Notes under the pieces: model-generated | The model's database searches: none | What the model saw: the letters and a program-made list of their open reading frames with translations, nothing else | Told to the model about the DNA's origin: nothing | NCBI RefSeq assembly: GCF_030643805.1 | Contig: NZ_CP094656.1 | Location: 2,170,001-2,234,000, forward strand | Origin: Alkalihalobacillus sp. AL-G | Lineage (GTDB): Bacteria > Bacillota > Bacilli > Bacillales > Fictibacillaceae | Direction: 5' to 3' | DNA length: 64,000 nt | Position numbers and translations under genes: made by a program | Part shown: positions 1-10,626 of the stretch, one piece after another | Numbering within the stretch: the first letter of the stretch is position 1 | Layout of the letters: every line of letters begins with the position of its first letter

Positions 1-181
1 GTGAATTTATTTCAACAAGTTGATCCGAATGCCGCGAAATTCCTAGAGGCTGAGGGCTGTTTGGATTGATCTCGCTACCTTGGCCTCTTGGAGCCTCAAC
101 TTCATTTGCTGGATAAAAAACGAATACTAGAGCTAATGCGAACAATGATGTCAATATGACCGCGACTGACTTGAATCTCAT
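1..181 (-). CDS. Secreted protein, N-terminal fragment (cut by window edge)
   Basis: The reading frame starts at an ATG at 181 and runs off the left edge. It has a good ribosome binding site (AGAAGGTGAT) just upstream. The 60 visible residues start MRFKSVAVIL and continue with a hydrophobic stretch up to about residue 24, then a polar segment rich in Pro, Asn and Ser, which is a typical signal peptide followed by a mature N-terminus. It lies 29 bp downstream of the phosphodiesterase gene on the same strand and is probably co-transcribed. No catalytic region is visible, so no function is assigned. Confidence 0.7.
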   Translation of the reverse strand, partial: MRFKSVAVILTSLFALALVFVFYPANEVEAPRGQGSEINPNSPQPLGISRHSDQLVEINS

Positions 182-210
182 ACGTATCACCTTCTAAGTT
201 GTCTTTGTAA

Positions 211-1809
211 TCAGGTTTTGTCATTTTCCCCCGTATTATTTTTTTGAATCAATGTCATGATATACTGTTTTAAATCAACATGTCGCATTGAGTCTGGCGA
301 TTGTTCCGAACCGATAATGATCATTGGTGCTGTTGAATCCAATCGATGAAGCGAGCCATGACCAGCACCACCGATATGAGTTGGCGTCTTTTCTGAAATC
401 AACTCATGTCCAGGTTTTGCATCAACAATAAGAAATCGTGCATCATGGGAAAAGAGTGACCCATAGAGTCGAGAAAATGCATCTGGGTAATTTCCAAACT
501 GTATCTGGTTCTCATTCATTGATACATCTAACACTGCTGGGTCGCCTTGTATCGACCAACTTTGGCCGTAATCATCTTCGTAATCCCCATCATTTTTCAC
601 TAATAAAGCTTCGTTATCTTCTGGGCTTTTGATGATTATTCCATCATTTTCTTTCCATGCCGTAAAACCAATTCGTTCATCTGCTAAAAGTAAATCGCTA
701 ATGTCGTCAAATTTCAATGTCTCATCTAACAAATAAATGTATGCCATCCGTTCATTCACAGCTAGCAATAGTTGGTCATTGGTGTTTATTGGCTGACCAG
801 GTTTTACGAGATCGAAATCATCAAATATTGAACGCAAATCGATCAAAGCGGTTTCCTTTTCATCTCCAATCGGGGATTGACCACTATCTCCCATCACAAT
901 CCATGTCGCATTCTCAATCGCTTCTTCTTTCGAGCCGAATGCTTCTAATACCCGCAGCAATTCTTTGTCCGTTTTTGTAATTCCTTTTAAATCCATAGGA
1001 CCGTTTTTATGAACGGTCTTGTCCGGATCAGGAAAGTATGCGAATGTGAATGAAGGTAGCTGGTCTTTTTCAATCAAGTAAATTAATTCATTTGCAGTAT
1101 ATACATCGTTCAATCCAAACCTTTGCCAAAATCGGTTATGGAGTTTATTTTTCGGATTCAGTTGTGACAGACGACCGAGTGAAAGTAAGGATGGACCCAT
1201 CGTTACAAGGTCTTCGGGTAATAAATTCAGGATTGACGCGAACTTAGGTTTAGATAGCGCGTGAGGAGTATCCCCACGATAAATAAGCCCGTTAATTGAA
1301 GCTGAATCCTGATCTGCTTTTGCAAGCTCCTCATGGATGGTCTTTACATTTTTACTTAAGTGTTGGTTGTTCAGATTGATGATTCCATTCTTTAAGACTT
1401 GTTTGACACCAAGTGCCATGATTTCTTTGTTTCCACTGCCGTAGTTGATGAACCGATTCTCATTATTGTCATACCAAACAAGCCCAGGGAGACTGTGTTG
1501 ATCCGGATAGGTTCCAGTCAAAATGGTACTATCAATCGTTACAGACATAGTTGGGTATGCAGAAATCGCTTCTGGAAAGTATTGTCCCTGGTTCTTTAAA
1601 AATTCAAGGGCAGGGGTTTTTTGGGTTTGTATTGCCTTCTGTAAGGAATTGTCCATCATTGAATCGATGACAATAAGAATAACGGGCTTTTTTGATGATG
1701 AAACAGGTTTTTGGATTCCTTTTCCCTCATAGCCATTTATATAAATGAACACAGCCACTACAAGTAATATGACGAAAATAACAACGATTAACTTTATCAA
1801 TGTTCTCAT
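211..1809 (-). CDS. Membrane-anchored type I phosphodiesterase / alkaline phosphatase superfamily protein
   Basis: This 532-residue protein opens with one hydrophobic segment (about residues 4-23), an uncleaved anchor or signal peptide, placing the rest outside the membrane. The body matches the type I phosphodiesterase/nucleotide pyrophosphatase fold: VILIVIDSM near residue 43 supplies the first metal ligand, AYPTMSVTIDS near residue 84 holds the nucleophile region, GDSGQ near residue 308 and GGAGHGS near residue 480 hold further metal ligands. The natural substrate cannot be read from sequence. Its neighbours, an EEP-family hydrolase upstream and a secreted protein downstream on the same strand, suggest an extracytoplasmic phosphoester-cleaving cluster. 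The ATG follows GAGG and AAAGG elements. Confidence 0.85.
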   Translation of the reverse strand: MRTLIKLIVVIFVILLVVAVFIYINGYEGKGIQKPVSSSKKPVILIVIDSMMDNSLQKAIQTQKTPALEFLKNQGQYFPEAISAYPTMSVTIDSTILTGTYPDQHSLPGLVWYDNNENRFINYGSGNKEIMALGVKQVLKNGIINLNNQHLSKNVKTIHEELAKADQDSASINGLIYRGDTPHALSKPKFASILNLLPEDLVTMGPSLLSLGRLSQLNPKNKLHNRFWQRFGLNDVYTANELIYLIEKDQLPSFTFAYFPDPDKTVHKNGPMDLKGITKTDKELLRVLEAFGSKEEAIENATWIVMGDSGQSPIGDEKETALIDLRSIFDDFDLVKPGQPINTNDQLLLAVNERMAYIYLLDETLKFDDISDLLLADERIGFTAWKENDGIIIKSPEDNEALLVKNDGDYEDDYGQSWSIQGDPAVLDVSMNENQIQFGNYPDAFSRLYGSLFSHDARFLIVDAKPGHELISEKTPTHIGGAGHGSLHRLDSTAPMIIIGSEQSPDSMRHVDLKQYIMTLIQKNNTGENDKT

Positions 1810-2021
1810 CCTTTACCAACCTCAATTGAAGATAATGTTTTTAGTATGGCTAACATTGGATAGGATTATTTTCATATTTCAAAACACACTATTCATGAGG
1901 TTAATTCATACAATTTGGAGGTTTTTTTCATGTGGATCCAATACTGTCATGAACAATTTAAAAAGTGGGTCATGTTAATGTTCGAATATGAGTATGAGGA
2001 CTTTTTGGAGTAGTTCCGATT

Positions 2022-2741
2022 TCAAAACTTAATGGTTGCCAGAAGCGGTAAATGATCAGAGGCTTCAGGCAGATAATCAAACACCTGGATATTCTTAGCT
2101 TTGACATGGTTGTTTCCAAACAGATAATCCAGTTGAACCCTTGGTCTTTTCGAAGGGTAGGTTGGCTGTCCGCTACCAAGATCATTTAACTTTGAATTTA
2201 ATCTCCGCCAGTTTTTTTGACCTGATCTTAAATTGAAATCACCCATGACTAATACAGGGGTATTTTTTAAAGCGGTAGTATGCTTTAAAATAAACTCAAT
2301 TTGTTTCCGTTGCAAAAAAGGGTTGATGCTCAAGTGCGTAACAAAAAAGTGTATTGGTAAAGAGTATGTAGGTTCGATCGTTGCTTGCAGCAAGGATCGG
2401 CCTTCAATTATCCCTGATATAAAATCCATTTGATGAGGTTTCTTTGCAACCAATGGAAACTTTGATAAAAGTGCATTCCCGTACTTTCCTCCATTTTTTG
2501 AAAAACGACATTTTAATGTAAGGGAAGGGGAGAAGCTATACTCGAACTTCAGTTTTTCAGCTAGATACTTAATTTCATCCATATAATCGCTTCGTTGCGA
2601 AAAACTACGATCAACCTCATTTAGGCCGATAATATCAGCATTACTCTCAATAATGACCGTTGCAATCCGATCAAGGTCGAGTCTTCCGTCCGTACCGACA
2701 CCATGGTGAATATTAAACGTCATGATTTTCAATTCTCGCAT
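2022..2741 (-). CDS. Endonuclease/exonuclease/phosphatase (EEP) family hydrolase
   Basis: The protein has 239 residues and begins MRELKIMTFNIHHG, the first signature of the EEP (DNase I/exonuclease III-like) fold. Other family landmarks appear in order: GLNEVD near residue 39 with the metal-binding Glu, THLS near residue 136, MGDFNL near residue 176, and SDHLPL close to the C-terminus with the catalytic His. I chose the ATG at 2741 over one 30 bases upstream because AAGGAGTG sits 8 nt ahead of it and lies inside the longer version. There is no signal peptide. Such proteins cleave phosphodiesters in nucleic acids, lipids or inositides; the target is unknown. Confidence 0.87.
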   Translation of the reverse strand: MRELKIMTFNIHHGVGTDGRLDLDRIATVIIESNADIIGLNEVDRSFSQRSDYMDEIKYLAEKLKFEYSFSPSLTLKCRFSKNGGKYGNALLSKFPLVAKKPHQMDFISGIIEGRSLLQATIEPTYSLPIHFFVTHLSINPFLQRKQIEFILKHTTALKNTPVLVMGDFNLRSGQKNWRRLNSKLNDLGSGQPTYPSKRPRVQLDYLFGNNHVKAKNIQVFDYLPEASDHLPLLATIKF

Positions 2742-3057
2742 ACGATGGACACTCCTTCTCTCTATTATCATTGCATTATTTTTCGGAAACCATTCAGGTT
2801 CCAGATAAACATCCGAAAAATAAACGTAGAAGGATTATAGGCCGTACAAGTGATAGACTTTGGATAAAAGCGTTTAAAGAGTGATGTAGAGAAGCTTGTT
2901 AGTTGAAAATATAATGATTGATTTAGAGAATTATTTAAGAGGAGAAGGGTATGAAGGAGAATTACGAGTAAAGATCGATGGGGTAAACTGATCAAAAATT
3001 AAATTAATCCACACAAATCGAACATGCAAGAGTGTTTAACATGCCTTCCATGTGAAC

Positions 3058-3339
3058 TTATGAGTCGAGAATAACATTATTGCATTCATAACACTTTACA
3101 GCGGCAAGGTCGATCTTTCTTTTCTGTAAATAATCGATGACCCGTTCGTCTGCTAACAATACCTGAACAACAAAACGGTACTTATTCGGGTTATTTAATA
3201 GCTCTTGATCATACGAATGTAGATTCCAGTGGGATTGATCTTCGTACCATTTCATCATCAGAGTATAGAGTCTGCCACTATGAACAAAAGCAAATCGGAT
3301 TTCATCGTTATGAAAGGATCGGATAATGAGTGAACGCAA
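3058..3339 (-). CDS. Hypothetical protein (93 aa)
   Basis: I do not recognise this family. A TTG start at 3339 is preferred over an upstream ATG at 3375 because AGAAGGTG lies 7 nt ahead of the TTG. The protein is soluble and mixed alpha/beta in character, with aromatic-rich segments (WYEDQSHWNLHSY) and a CYEC pair near the C-terminus, which could bind a metal or form a disulfide. It stands alone between the EEP hydrolase and a divergent lipoprotein. The codon use looks like that of its neighbours. Confidence 0.6.
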   Translation of the reverse strand: MRSLIIRSFHNDEIRFAFVHSGRLYTLMMKWYEDQSHWNLHSYDQELLNNPNKYRFVVQVLLADERVIDYLQKRKIDLAAVKCYECNNVILDS

Positions 3340-3805
3340 TGGAACACACCTTCTTTCCTTAAAAATACATATCATTTTTATCGAGTATACTGTAAAAACA
3401 ACTAAGACGGGTTAAAATTTATTCTCAAGTGTATGGCTGTGATGTAATTAATGTTTTCACTTTGGTGTTTCTTGCAGAAGCGTTTTCCTTGATCGAAGCA
3501 TGTGGAAATTGCGGAGTAAAGGCTATCAATCAATTGAGATGAACGTTTGAATTGTGGAAGATTCACGTTGTCTTTCTTCTATTATATATAAAAGGCGATA
3601 AGAAAGATATGATTCATACTCAATTTAACACCCAAATGATATAATCGGTCATATTTTCCTATTTATCGATAATTTTTATAACCGAAAGGGAAGTGACATG
3701 TATACAGCATTAGAAATTTATTAAACAACTACACAATTTGAATCTAGGGTACTTCTTTTAGTCAATATGTGGTAAGTTTAGAAAAAAATGATTTAGAGGT
3801 GTTTC
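3340..3805. other. Non-coding gap, 466 bp
   Basis: This stretch separates the divergent 93-residue ORF and the lipoprotein gene. It must contain both promoters, but I see no convincing -35/-10 pair or terminator. It is AT-rich with stop codons in all frames. Confidence 0.5.
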
Positions 3806-4600
3806 ATGGTAAGGCTGATTTATTTTTCAATTGTTTTATGTTTCACATTTTTAGCGGGGTGCAGCGTTCAAGATAAAGTTAAGCTGGAATTACATATCAA
3901 CAAAGATTCTTTTACGTTAGAGGACAAGATCATCGTAACAGCCAAGGCAACCAATACGAGTGAGGAAGATATTTCATACTTATCGAACGGATCATGTGGG
4001 ATCACCTTGGATATCAGGAGTCCCTATTTTGGCAGGTTTGTTGAAGTTGAATCGAACTGTAATGACACGAATGCAACCCGTAAAACGTTACAAAGCGGTG
4101 AATCTATCGAGATAAAAAAATCTTATATTCCTAAGTTGAACATGACCCTGTTCCGCCATGAAGAAGATACTGAATTAGTACCCGCTCCTTCTGGTGATTA
4201 TCAGGTTGCAGCAAGAATGGGATTCGAAATGGGTGAGCCCGGAATTTCTGTGAAAAAATCGGTACATATTGATGGGGGGAAACAATTATTAACCATTGAA
4301 GAAATCGATAAGGCGGTACATGAACATAATAAGGTCAAAGATTGGATTGAAAATCATACAGGAGACAATGTTGCGAAAGAAGACAATGGGAATTATTATA
4401 TTCGGGAGAATGGAGACTGGGTTCGGGTCAACAAGGATACATACAAGAACTTACCGACTGGCATAAAGGAGCCTGGTCGATTCTTCGAAAACGGACATTG
4501 GAAACTAAAATACACGAACCAGCTTGGAGATGCACCCTATACATTAGAAGTAACGGTTGATGCGTATACCGGTGAGGTGATTGAAGTATCTACAAAGTAA
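3806..4600 (+). CDS. Lipoprotein with C-terminal PepSY-like region
   Basis: This 264-residue protein starts with a lipoprotein signal peptide, with lipobox LAGC and the acylated Cys at residue 19. Residues 25-130 contain a beta-rich segment (KLELHINKDSF, VTAKATNTSEEDI) resembling the BsuPI-type Ig-like fold seen in Bacillus lipoproteins. The C-terminal part (about 160-264) ends with YTLEVTVDAYTGEV, the typical end of a PepSY domain, often linked to inhibition of or attachment to extracellular proteases. It should be anchored on the outer face of the membrane. It is monocistronic. The start has an AGAGGTG ribosome binding site. The domain assignments are by eye and moderate. Confidence 0.75.
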   Translation: MVRLIYFSIVLCFTFLAGCSVQDKVKLELHINKDSFTLEDKIIVTAKATNTSEEDISYLSNGSCGITLDIRSPYFGRFVEVESNCNDTNATRKTLQSGESIEIKKSYIPKLNMTLFRHEEDTELVPAPSGDYQVAARMGFEMGEPGISVKKSVHIDGGKQLLTIEEIDKAVHEHNKVKDWIENHTGDNVAKEDNGNYYIRENGDWVRVNKDTYKNLPTGIKEPGRFFENGHWKLKYTNQLGDAPYTLEVTVDAYTGEVIEVSTK

Positions 4601-4671
4601 AAATCATGAGGAATTATATCTACACGTTCGTTTATAGTTGATATTGCTGTAAAAAAAGATAGGCTGTAGCG

Positions 4672-4731
4672 CGAAACCGGAGAATTTACTGCGGAACTCA
4701 AAAAATTACTGTGAAACATGGAATCTGATGC
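4672..4731. repeat. Three degenerate 20-bp tandem units
   Basis: Three consecutive 20-nt units lie between the lipoprotein gene and the ABC-F gene. Units 1 and 2 share CGRAAC at the start and ATTTACTG/AATTACTG at the end; unit 3 (TGAAAC...CTGATGC) is more diverged. The phase is exact, with no insertions. Function unknown. Confidence 0.4.
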
Positions 4732-4780
4732 AATATTACAAAGTTCGAACGATGAGACTTGCTTCGAGAGCAAAATAGAA

Positions 4781-4824
4781 GGCTGACCCAACATCCAACG
4801 ATGTTCTTGGGTCAGCCTTTTTTT
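4781..4824 (+). terminator. Rho-independent terminator, probably bidirectional
   Basis: An 11-bp stem GGCTGACCCAA/TTGGGTCAGCC is followed by seven T on plus. The minus side has a weaker T-rich flank. It can end the lipoprotein transcript and the converging ABC-F transcript. Confidence 0.85.
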
Positions 4825-4825
4825 A

Positions 4826-7045
<2,220 letters not shown>

Positions 7046-8455
7046 ATGGAAGGGGCAATCAACGAGAATTCGCAAACAGGAAAAAAGCGAAAACATCCTA
7101 AAGGTCTATTTTTATTGTTTATTACTGAAATGTGGGAGCGTTATAGCTACTATGGAATGAGATCTATCCTGGTTCTCTATTTGACTGCTGAACTGATCAG
7201 TGGCGGATTAGGGATGGATAAAGAGTCTGCATTGATGCTATACGGACTTTATACTGGATTAGTTTATTTTACTCCATTAATCGGAGGTTACCTTACAGAC
7301 CGGCTTATGGGACTCCGGACCGCCATAACCATCGGTGGAATTACGATGGCAGCAGGGGACTTTACCTTGTTCGCTGTACAGGAACAGTGGGGACTCTATT
7401 TAGGTTTACTTTTATTGATCATTGGAAACGGTTTCTTCAAACCGAACATTTCAACCCTTGTAGGAGAGCTTTACGACAAGAATGATCCTCGTAAGGACTC
7501 AGCTTTTACCATTTTTTATATGGGAATCAATCTAGGAGCTCTTATTTCTCCACTTGTTGCAGGGTTGATCTACGCGACTTGGTTCCACGATACAACAGCG
7601 AATGGAATCGAAGTTTTCGGATTCAAATATGCGTTCTTAGCTTCTTCGATCGGGATGATCATCGGGCAAGTAACCTTTAACTCCCTATCTAAAAAATACT
7701 TAGGTGATGTAGGTGTAAAACCTGCAGCAACAATGGCAACGCCTGAAGATAGGAAAAACGCAGCGCCTTTAACAAAGCACGAGAAACATCGTACCGCAGT
7801 AATCTTGATTTTGGCATGTTTCACTGTCATGTTCTGGGCTGGATTCGAACAAGCGGGTGCATCTTTCACACTTTATACACGTGATTTCGTTGATCGTACC
7901 GTTTTCGGTTATGAAATACCGGTATCGTTCTTCCAATCACTGAACCCGTTATTCATCTTGTTATTGGCTCCAGTCGTTTCAGCACTCTGGTACAAATTAT
8001 CCAGAACTAAGCGTGGTGACTTTTCGATACCGACAAAAATGTCTTTTGGACTGATCTTACTAGGATTAGGTTTCATGGTAATGGTTCCAGCAGTAATGAT
8101 TACGGGAAGCGATGAGTCCGCTGCAGTTCAAGTTTCCATGTTGTTCATGATCGTTACCTACTTACTTCATACTCTAGGTGAGCTTTCGCTATCACCAATA
8201 GGTTTATCGCTTGTAAGTAAAATGTCTCCAGTTAAGATTGCTTCATTACTTATGGGTGTCTGGTTCTTGAGTAATGCAGCTGCTAACTACATGGCTGGAT
8301 ACATCGCATCATTAACTACTGAATTTGGGTACCTTGAGATCTTCACCTATCTAGGAATTGCTGCGTTTGCACTTGGGTTAGTACTACTTGCCCTCTCAAA
8401 ACCGCTGCAAAAGCTAATGCATGTAGATGAAATTGACAATTCATCTAGGGTCTAA
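7046..8455 (+). CDS. dtpT: POT/PTR family proton-coupled di/tripeptide transporter
   Basis: This is a 469-residue polytopic membrane protein. The N-terminus carries the POT signature EMWERYSYYGM (residues 28-38), whose ExxER charges couple proton movement to peptide uptake. A second family stretch, GNGFFKPNISTLVGELY, lies near residue 130. Its length and predicted 12-14 helices fit DtpT/YclF. I chose the ATG at 7046 because AGGAGGG precedes it by 5 nt; upstream Met codons lack one. It should import di- and tripeptides with protons. It is monocistronic, ending at a strong terminator. Confidence 0.93.
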   Translation: MEGAINENSQTGKKRKHPKGLFLLFITEMWERYSYYGMRSILVLYLTAELISGGLGMDKESALMLYGLYTGLVYFTPLIGGYLTDRLMGLRTAITIGGITMAAGDFTLFAVQEQWGLYLGLLLLIIGNGFFKPNISTLVGELYDKNDPRKDSAFTIFYMGINLGALISPLVAGLIYATWFHDTTANGIEVFGFKYAFLASSIGMIIGQVTFNSLSKKYLGDVGVKPAATMATPEDRKNAAPLTKHEKHRTAVILILACFTVMFWAGFEQAGASFTLYTRDFVDRTVFGYEIPVSFFQSLNPLFILLLAPVVSALWYKLSRTKRGDFSIPTKMSFGLILLGLGFMVMVPAVMITGSDESAAVQVSMLFMIVTYLLHTLGELSLSPIGLSLVSKMSPVKIASLLMGVWFLSNAAANYMAGYIASLTTEFGYLEIFTYLGIAAFALGLVLLALSKPLQKLMHVDEIDNSSRV

Positions 8456-8530
8456 ACTGCATTTGCGTCAATAGGGCTCCTTGACCCTGCTGATGCTATC
8501 GACGAAATTGATGAAAATCATGACATAAAG

Positions 8531-8574
8531 AAAACGGCAGCAAACAGTTTAAGCACTGCGTGTTGCCGTTTTTT
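8531..8574 (+). terminator. Rho-independent terminator after dtpT
   Basis: The arms AACGGCAGCA and TGTTGCCGTT form a stem with one mismatch, followed by a T run. It lies 76 bp after the transporter stop. Confidence 0.8.
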
Positions 8575-8655
8575 CATACTCTTCAATGATCTCCAACCCC
8601 AGCTCCATTTATTTAGGCTGCATTTCCTATTGATTTTCTACTCAATAACGTTTAT

Positions 8656-8720
8656 TGTTGTTACAAATGCATCAACCTAGTATAAGTTGTTGCATTTTTA
8701 TCAACCTATGATTGGTTGAT
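8656..8720 (+). promoter_or_regulatory. Putative promoter with duplicated ATCAACC operator upstream of the SatD gene
   Basis: A perfect inverted repeat ATCAACC-N7-GGTTGAT lies at 8700-8720. The same ATCAACCTA half-site occurs at 8671, 29 bp upstream, there with an imperfect partner (AGTTGTTG). A weak promoter, TTGTTG (8656), 17 nt, TAGTAT (8679), overlaps the first copy. The second copy sits just before the ribosome binding site. The arrangement suggests repression by a dimeric helix-turn-helix protein; the adjacent SatD protein carries such a motif. Confidence 0.5.
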
Positions 8721-8744
8721 AAAAGTCTGAAAGAGGTGGGTCAT

Positions 8745-9443
8745 GTGGACAATCGATGTATGTGTATTGCTTGCGACGTAAAATCATCACGTACGTTCAA
8801 AAAGGATTTTGTTACCATATTGTTAGAAAGTGCTGAACAAATTAATCGGAACTATCAAGGAGATCTCCTTATCCCATTTGATGTCCGTAATGGAGATGAA
8901 TTGATTGGAGTTGTGAGGGATTTTTCAAAAGGGTATGAACTCACGAAAAAGCTTAAGGATTCCTTGGCTGAAAAAAATGTCTTTTTATACATAGGCATTG
9001 GTCTAGGACAATTAGAATCCAATGAGTTGTCGACGATCCACACGATGAATGGATCTGCAGTATTATATGCACTCGATGCACGAGACCGATTTTTAAAGAA
9101 AAACCATCCAGAAGCACGAAACTGGCTTGTTGACGAGAAGCGATCGTCCATATTTATTTATTCGAATGATTATCCGTATCAAGCCCTCAATGCTCTCATT
9201 TATTCCATAGAGGATAAGATTCATAATCGAAGTGATAAGCAAAAAGAAGTCGTTCAAGTTGTGAATGAAAACCCGAAACTTACATATGAACAAATCGGGA
9301 AACAAATGGGCTACAAATCTCCGAAATCGACCGTAAGCTATTTGCTTTCACGAGCAAGCTTCAATACCGTGAAAGCGATGGAGGAAAGTCTTGTGAATTT
9401 ATTGGAAGAATTACAGCAACGGTATAAAAAAGAGGGGTCATAA
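8745..9443 (+). CDS. SatD family protein with C-terminal helix-turn-helix
   Basis: The product has 232 residues from a GTG start at 8745, preceded by AGAGGTGGG at 5 nt. The N-terminal 150 residues (CDVKSSRTF, LIPFDVRNGDELIGVV, ALDARDRFLKK) match the SatD family, named from the streptococcal secretion and acid tolerance locus. The C-terminal part (LTYEQIGKQMGYKSPKSTV, about residues 180-200) reads as a helix-turn-helix, so DNA binding is likely. It is soluble. The stop is followed 3 nt later by a DUF3307 membrane protein, the common partner of SatD in Firmicutes. The molecular role is unknown; a cytoplasmic regulator for the membrane partner is my inference. Confidence 0.83.
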   Translation: MDNRCMCIACDVKSSRTFKKDFVTILLESAEQINRNYQGDLLIPFDVRNGDELIGVVRDFSKGYELTKKLKDSLAEKNVFLYIGIGLGQLESNELSTIHTMNGSAVLYALDARDRFLKKNHPEARNWLVDEKRSSIFIYSNDYPYQALNALIYSIEDKIHNRSDKQKEVVQVVNENPKLTYEQIGKQMGYKSPKSTVSYLLSRASFNTVKAMEESLVNLLEELQQRYKKEGS

Positions 9444-9446
9444 CAT

Positions 9447-10340
9447 ATGTTTCAATTATTCCTTGTATTTGTGCTCGCTCATTTGATGGCAGACTTCATT
9501 TTTCAACGAAGCAATATTATAGAACTAAAGAAAACAAACTTTCACAAAGGGTTACTGCGACATGTTTTTTGTCACTTTGTTCTTTCGCTAGCTGGTGTTC
9601 TCAGTTACTATTTCGTAAATGAAGATTGGTCCTTAAGCGTAGTCATTAAAAGTTTGATCGCTGTATTGGCAATCACTGTGGGGCACTATTTTATCGACTG
9701 GTTGAAGGAAACGGTAAAAAAGAAATATGACCATGTTTTCGTTTCCGGAAGTCTGTTCGTTTTTGATCAACTCCTTCACTTGATTTTAATTTTACTCATA
9801 TTGAATGTCCTCGGAATGGTGACCTATTCGATGGAACAGTGGAACAGGGACATTGTTCAATTTCTGTTTGAAGGGATCGAGTTTACAAACGTAACGAAAC
9901 TTTTACTCATTCTAAATCTTTTAATCCTATCAACGGAGGGAGCAGGTTACTTCTTAGGTATCGTACTGAAAAACCTCGGGCCAAATCCGACGTTGAATAA
10001 AGGAACGTACAGCATTACCGATGAAAAGACCGAAATCAAAACACTATTTAACGAAAAAGGGGAAGAGGTCAATGAAGTAACAACCATTAAAACAGAGCAA
10101 TTTTACAAGGATTCCCCAAAGAATATTGGCAGATATATCGGAATGATCGAGCGTCTCCTGATCATCATTTTCATTGTTCAAGGATTTCCGCACGGGTTGC
10201 CATTTTTGATTGCAATCAAATCGTTAACGAGATTTAAGCAGTTTGAAAACAAGCAGTTCTCGGAGTATTATCTGATTGGAAGTTTATTCAGTGCATTGAT
10301 CGCTGTAGTGATCGGGTACCTTGTTTTAAGGATTTTATAA
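9447..10340 (+). CDS. DUF3307 family membrane protein
   Basis: This 297-residue membrane protein has about seven hydrophobic segments. The start HLMADFIFQRS (residues 11-21) and GHYFIDWLKE near residue 73 match DUF3307, a family of integral membrane proteins with conserved His/Asp residues at helix ends. A soluble insert (about residues 185-225, KTEIKTLFNEKGEEVNE) interrupts the helices. It begins 3 nt after the SatD gene, with AGAGGGG in that gene's last codons acting as ribosome binding site, so translation is probably coupled. The function of the family is not established. No terminator with a T run follows. Confidence 0.85.
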   Translation: MFQLFLVFVLAHLMADFIFQRSNIIELKKTNFHKGLLRHVFCHFVLSLAGVLSYYFVNEDWSLSVVIKSLIAVLAITVGHYFIDWLKETVKKKYDHVFVSGSLFVFDQLLHLILILLILNVLGMVTYSMEQWNRDIVQFLFEGIEFTNVTKLLLILNLLILSTEGAGYFLGIVLKNLGPNPTLNKGTYSITDEKTEIKTLFNEKGEEVNEVTTIKTEQFYKDSPKNIGRYIGMIERLLIIIFIVQGFPHGLPFLIAIKSLTRFKQFENKQFSEYYLIGSLFSALIAVVIGYLVLRIL

Positions 10341-10626
10341 AATTCAACTAGGTGAGTTGGCTTCCTCGTTATTACGTTGGACATGCCTCTAAAGAACCAA
10401 CCCAGCGTAAAACTAGATTCCGTCTTCAGACCGAGTCGAAAACCTCCTCCAGAGTGTGTTTTAGATTGAAAAAGTTCGATACCATTATATTGAATTCATA
10501 AAGGGATCGAGCCTGAACAGCGTATACAATGCATGTTGTCGATGTTCAGTAAGTGTCTGTCGACTGGAGGAAACCATTACCTTTTATCGAAGTAAGAAGT
10601 AAATTCAATTTCTGAGGAGGATGATT
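10341..10626. other. Intergenic region with imperfect hairpins
   Basis: The gap holds an imperfect hairpin at about 10369-10413 (TTACGTTGG paired with CCAA and CGTAA) and a separated 7-bp inverted repeat CTGAACA (10513) / TGTTCAG (10543). No T run follows either one. They may be part of a structured leader of the S9 peptidase gene; nothing here matches a riboswitch I know. Confidence 0.35.

Noticed and set aside
2880-2987. Short protein-like frame ending in LRVKIDGVN
   Set aside because: Only about 35 codons, no ribosome binding site at the ATG (2916), and no recognisable family; possibly a gene remnant but not supportable.
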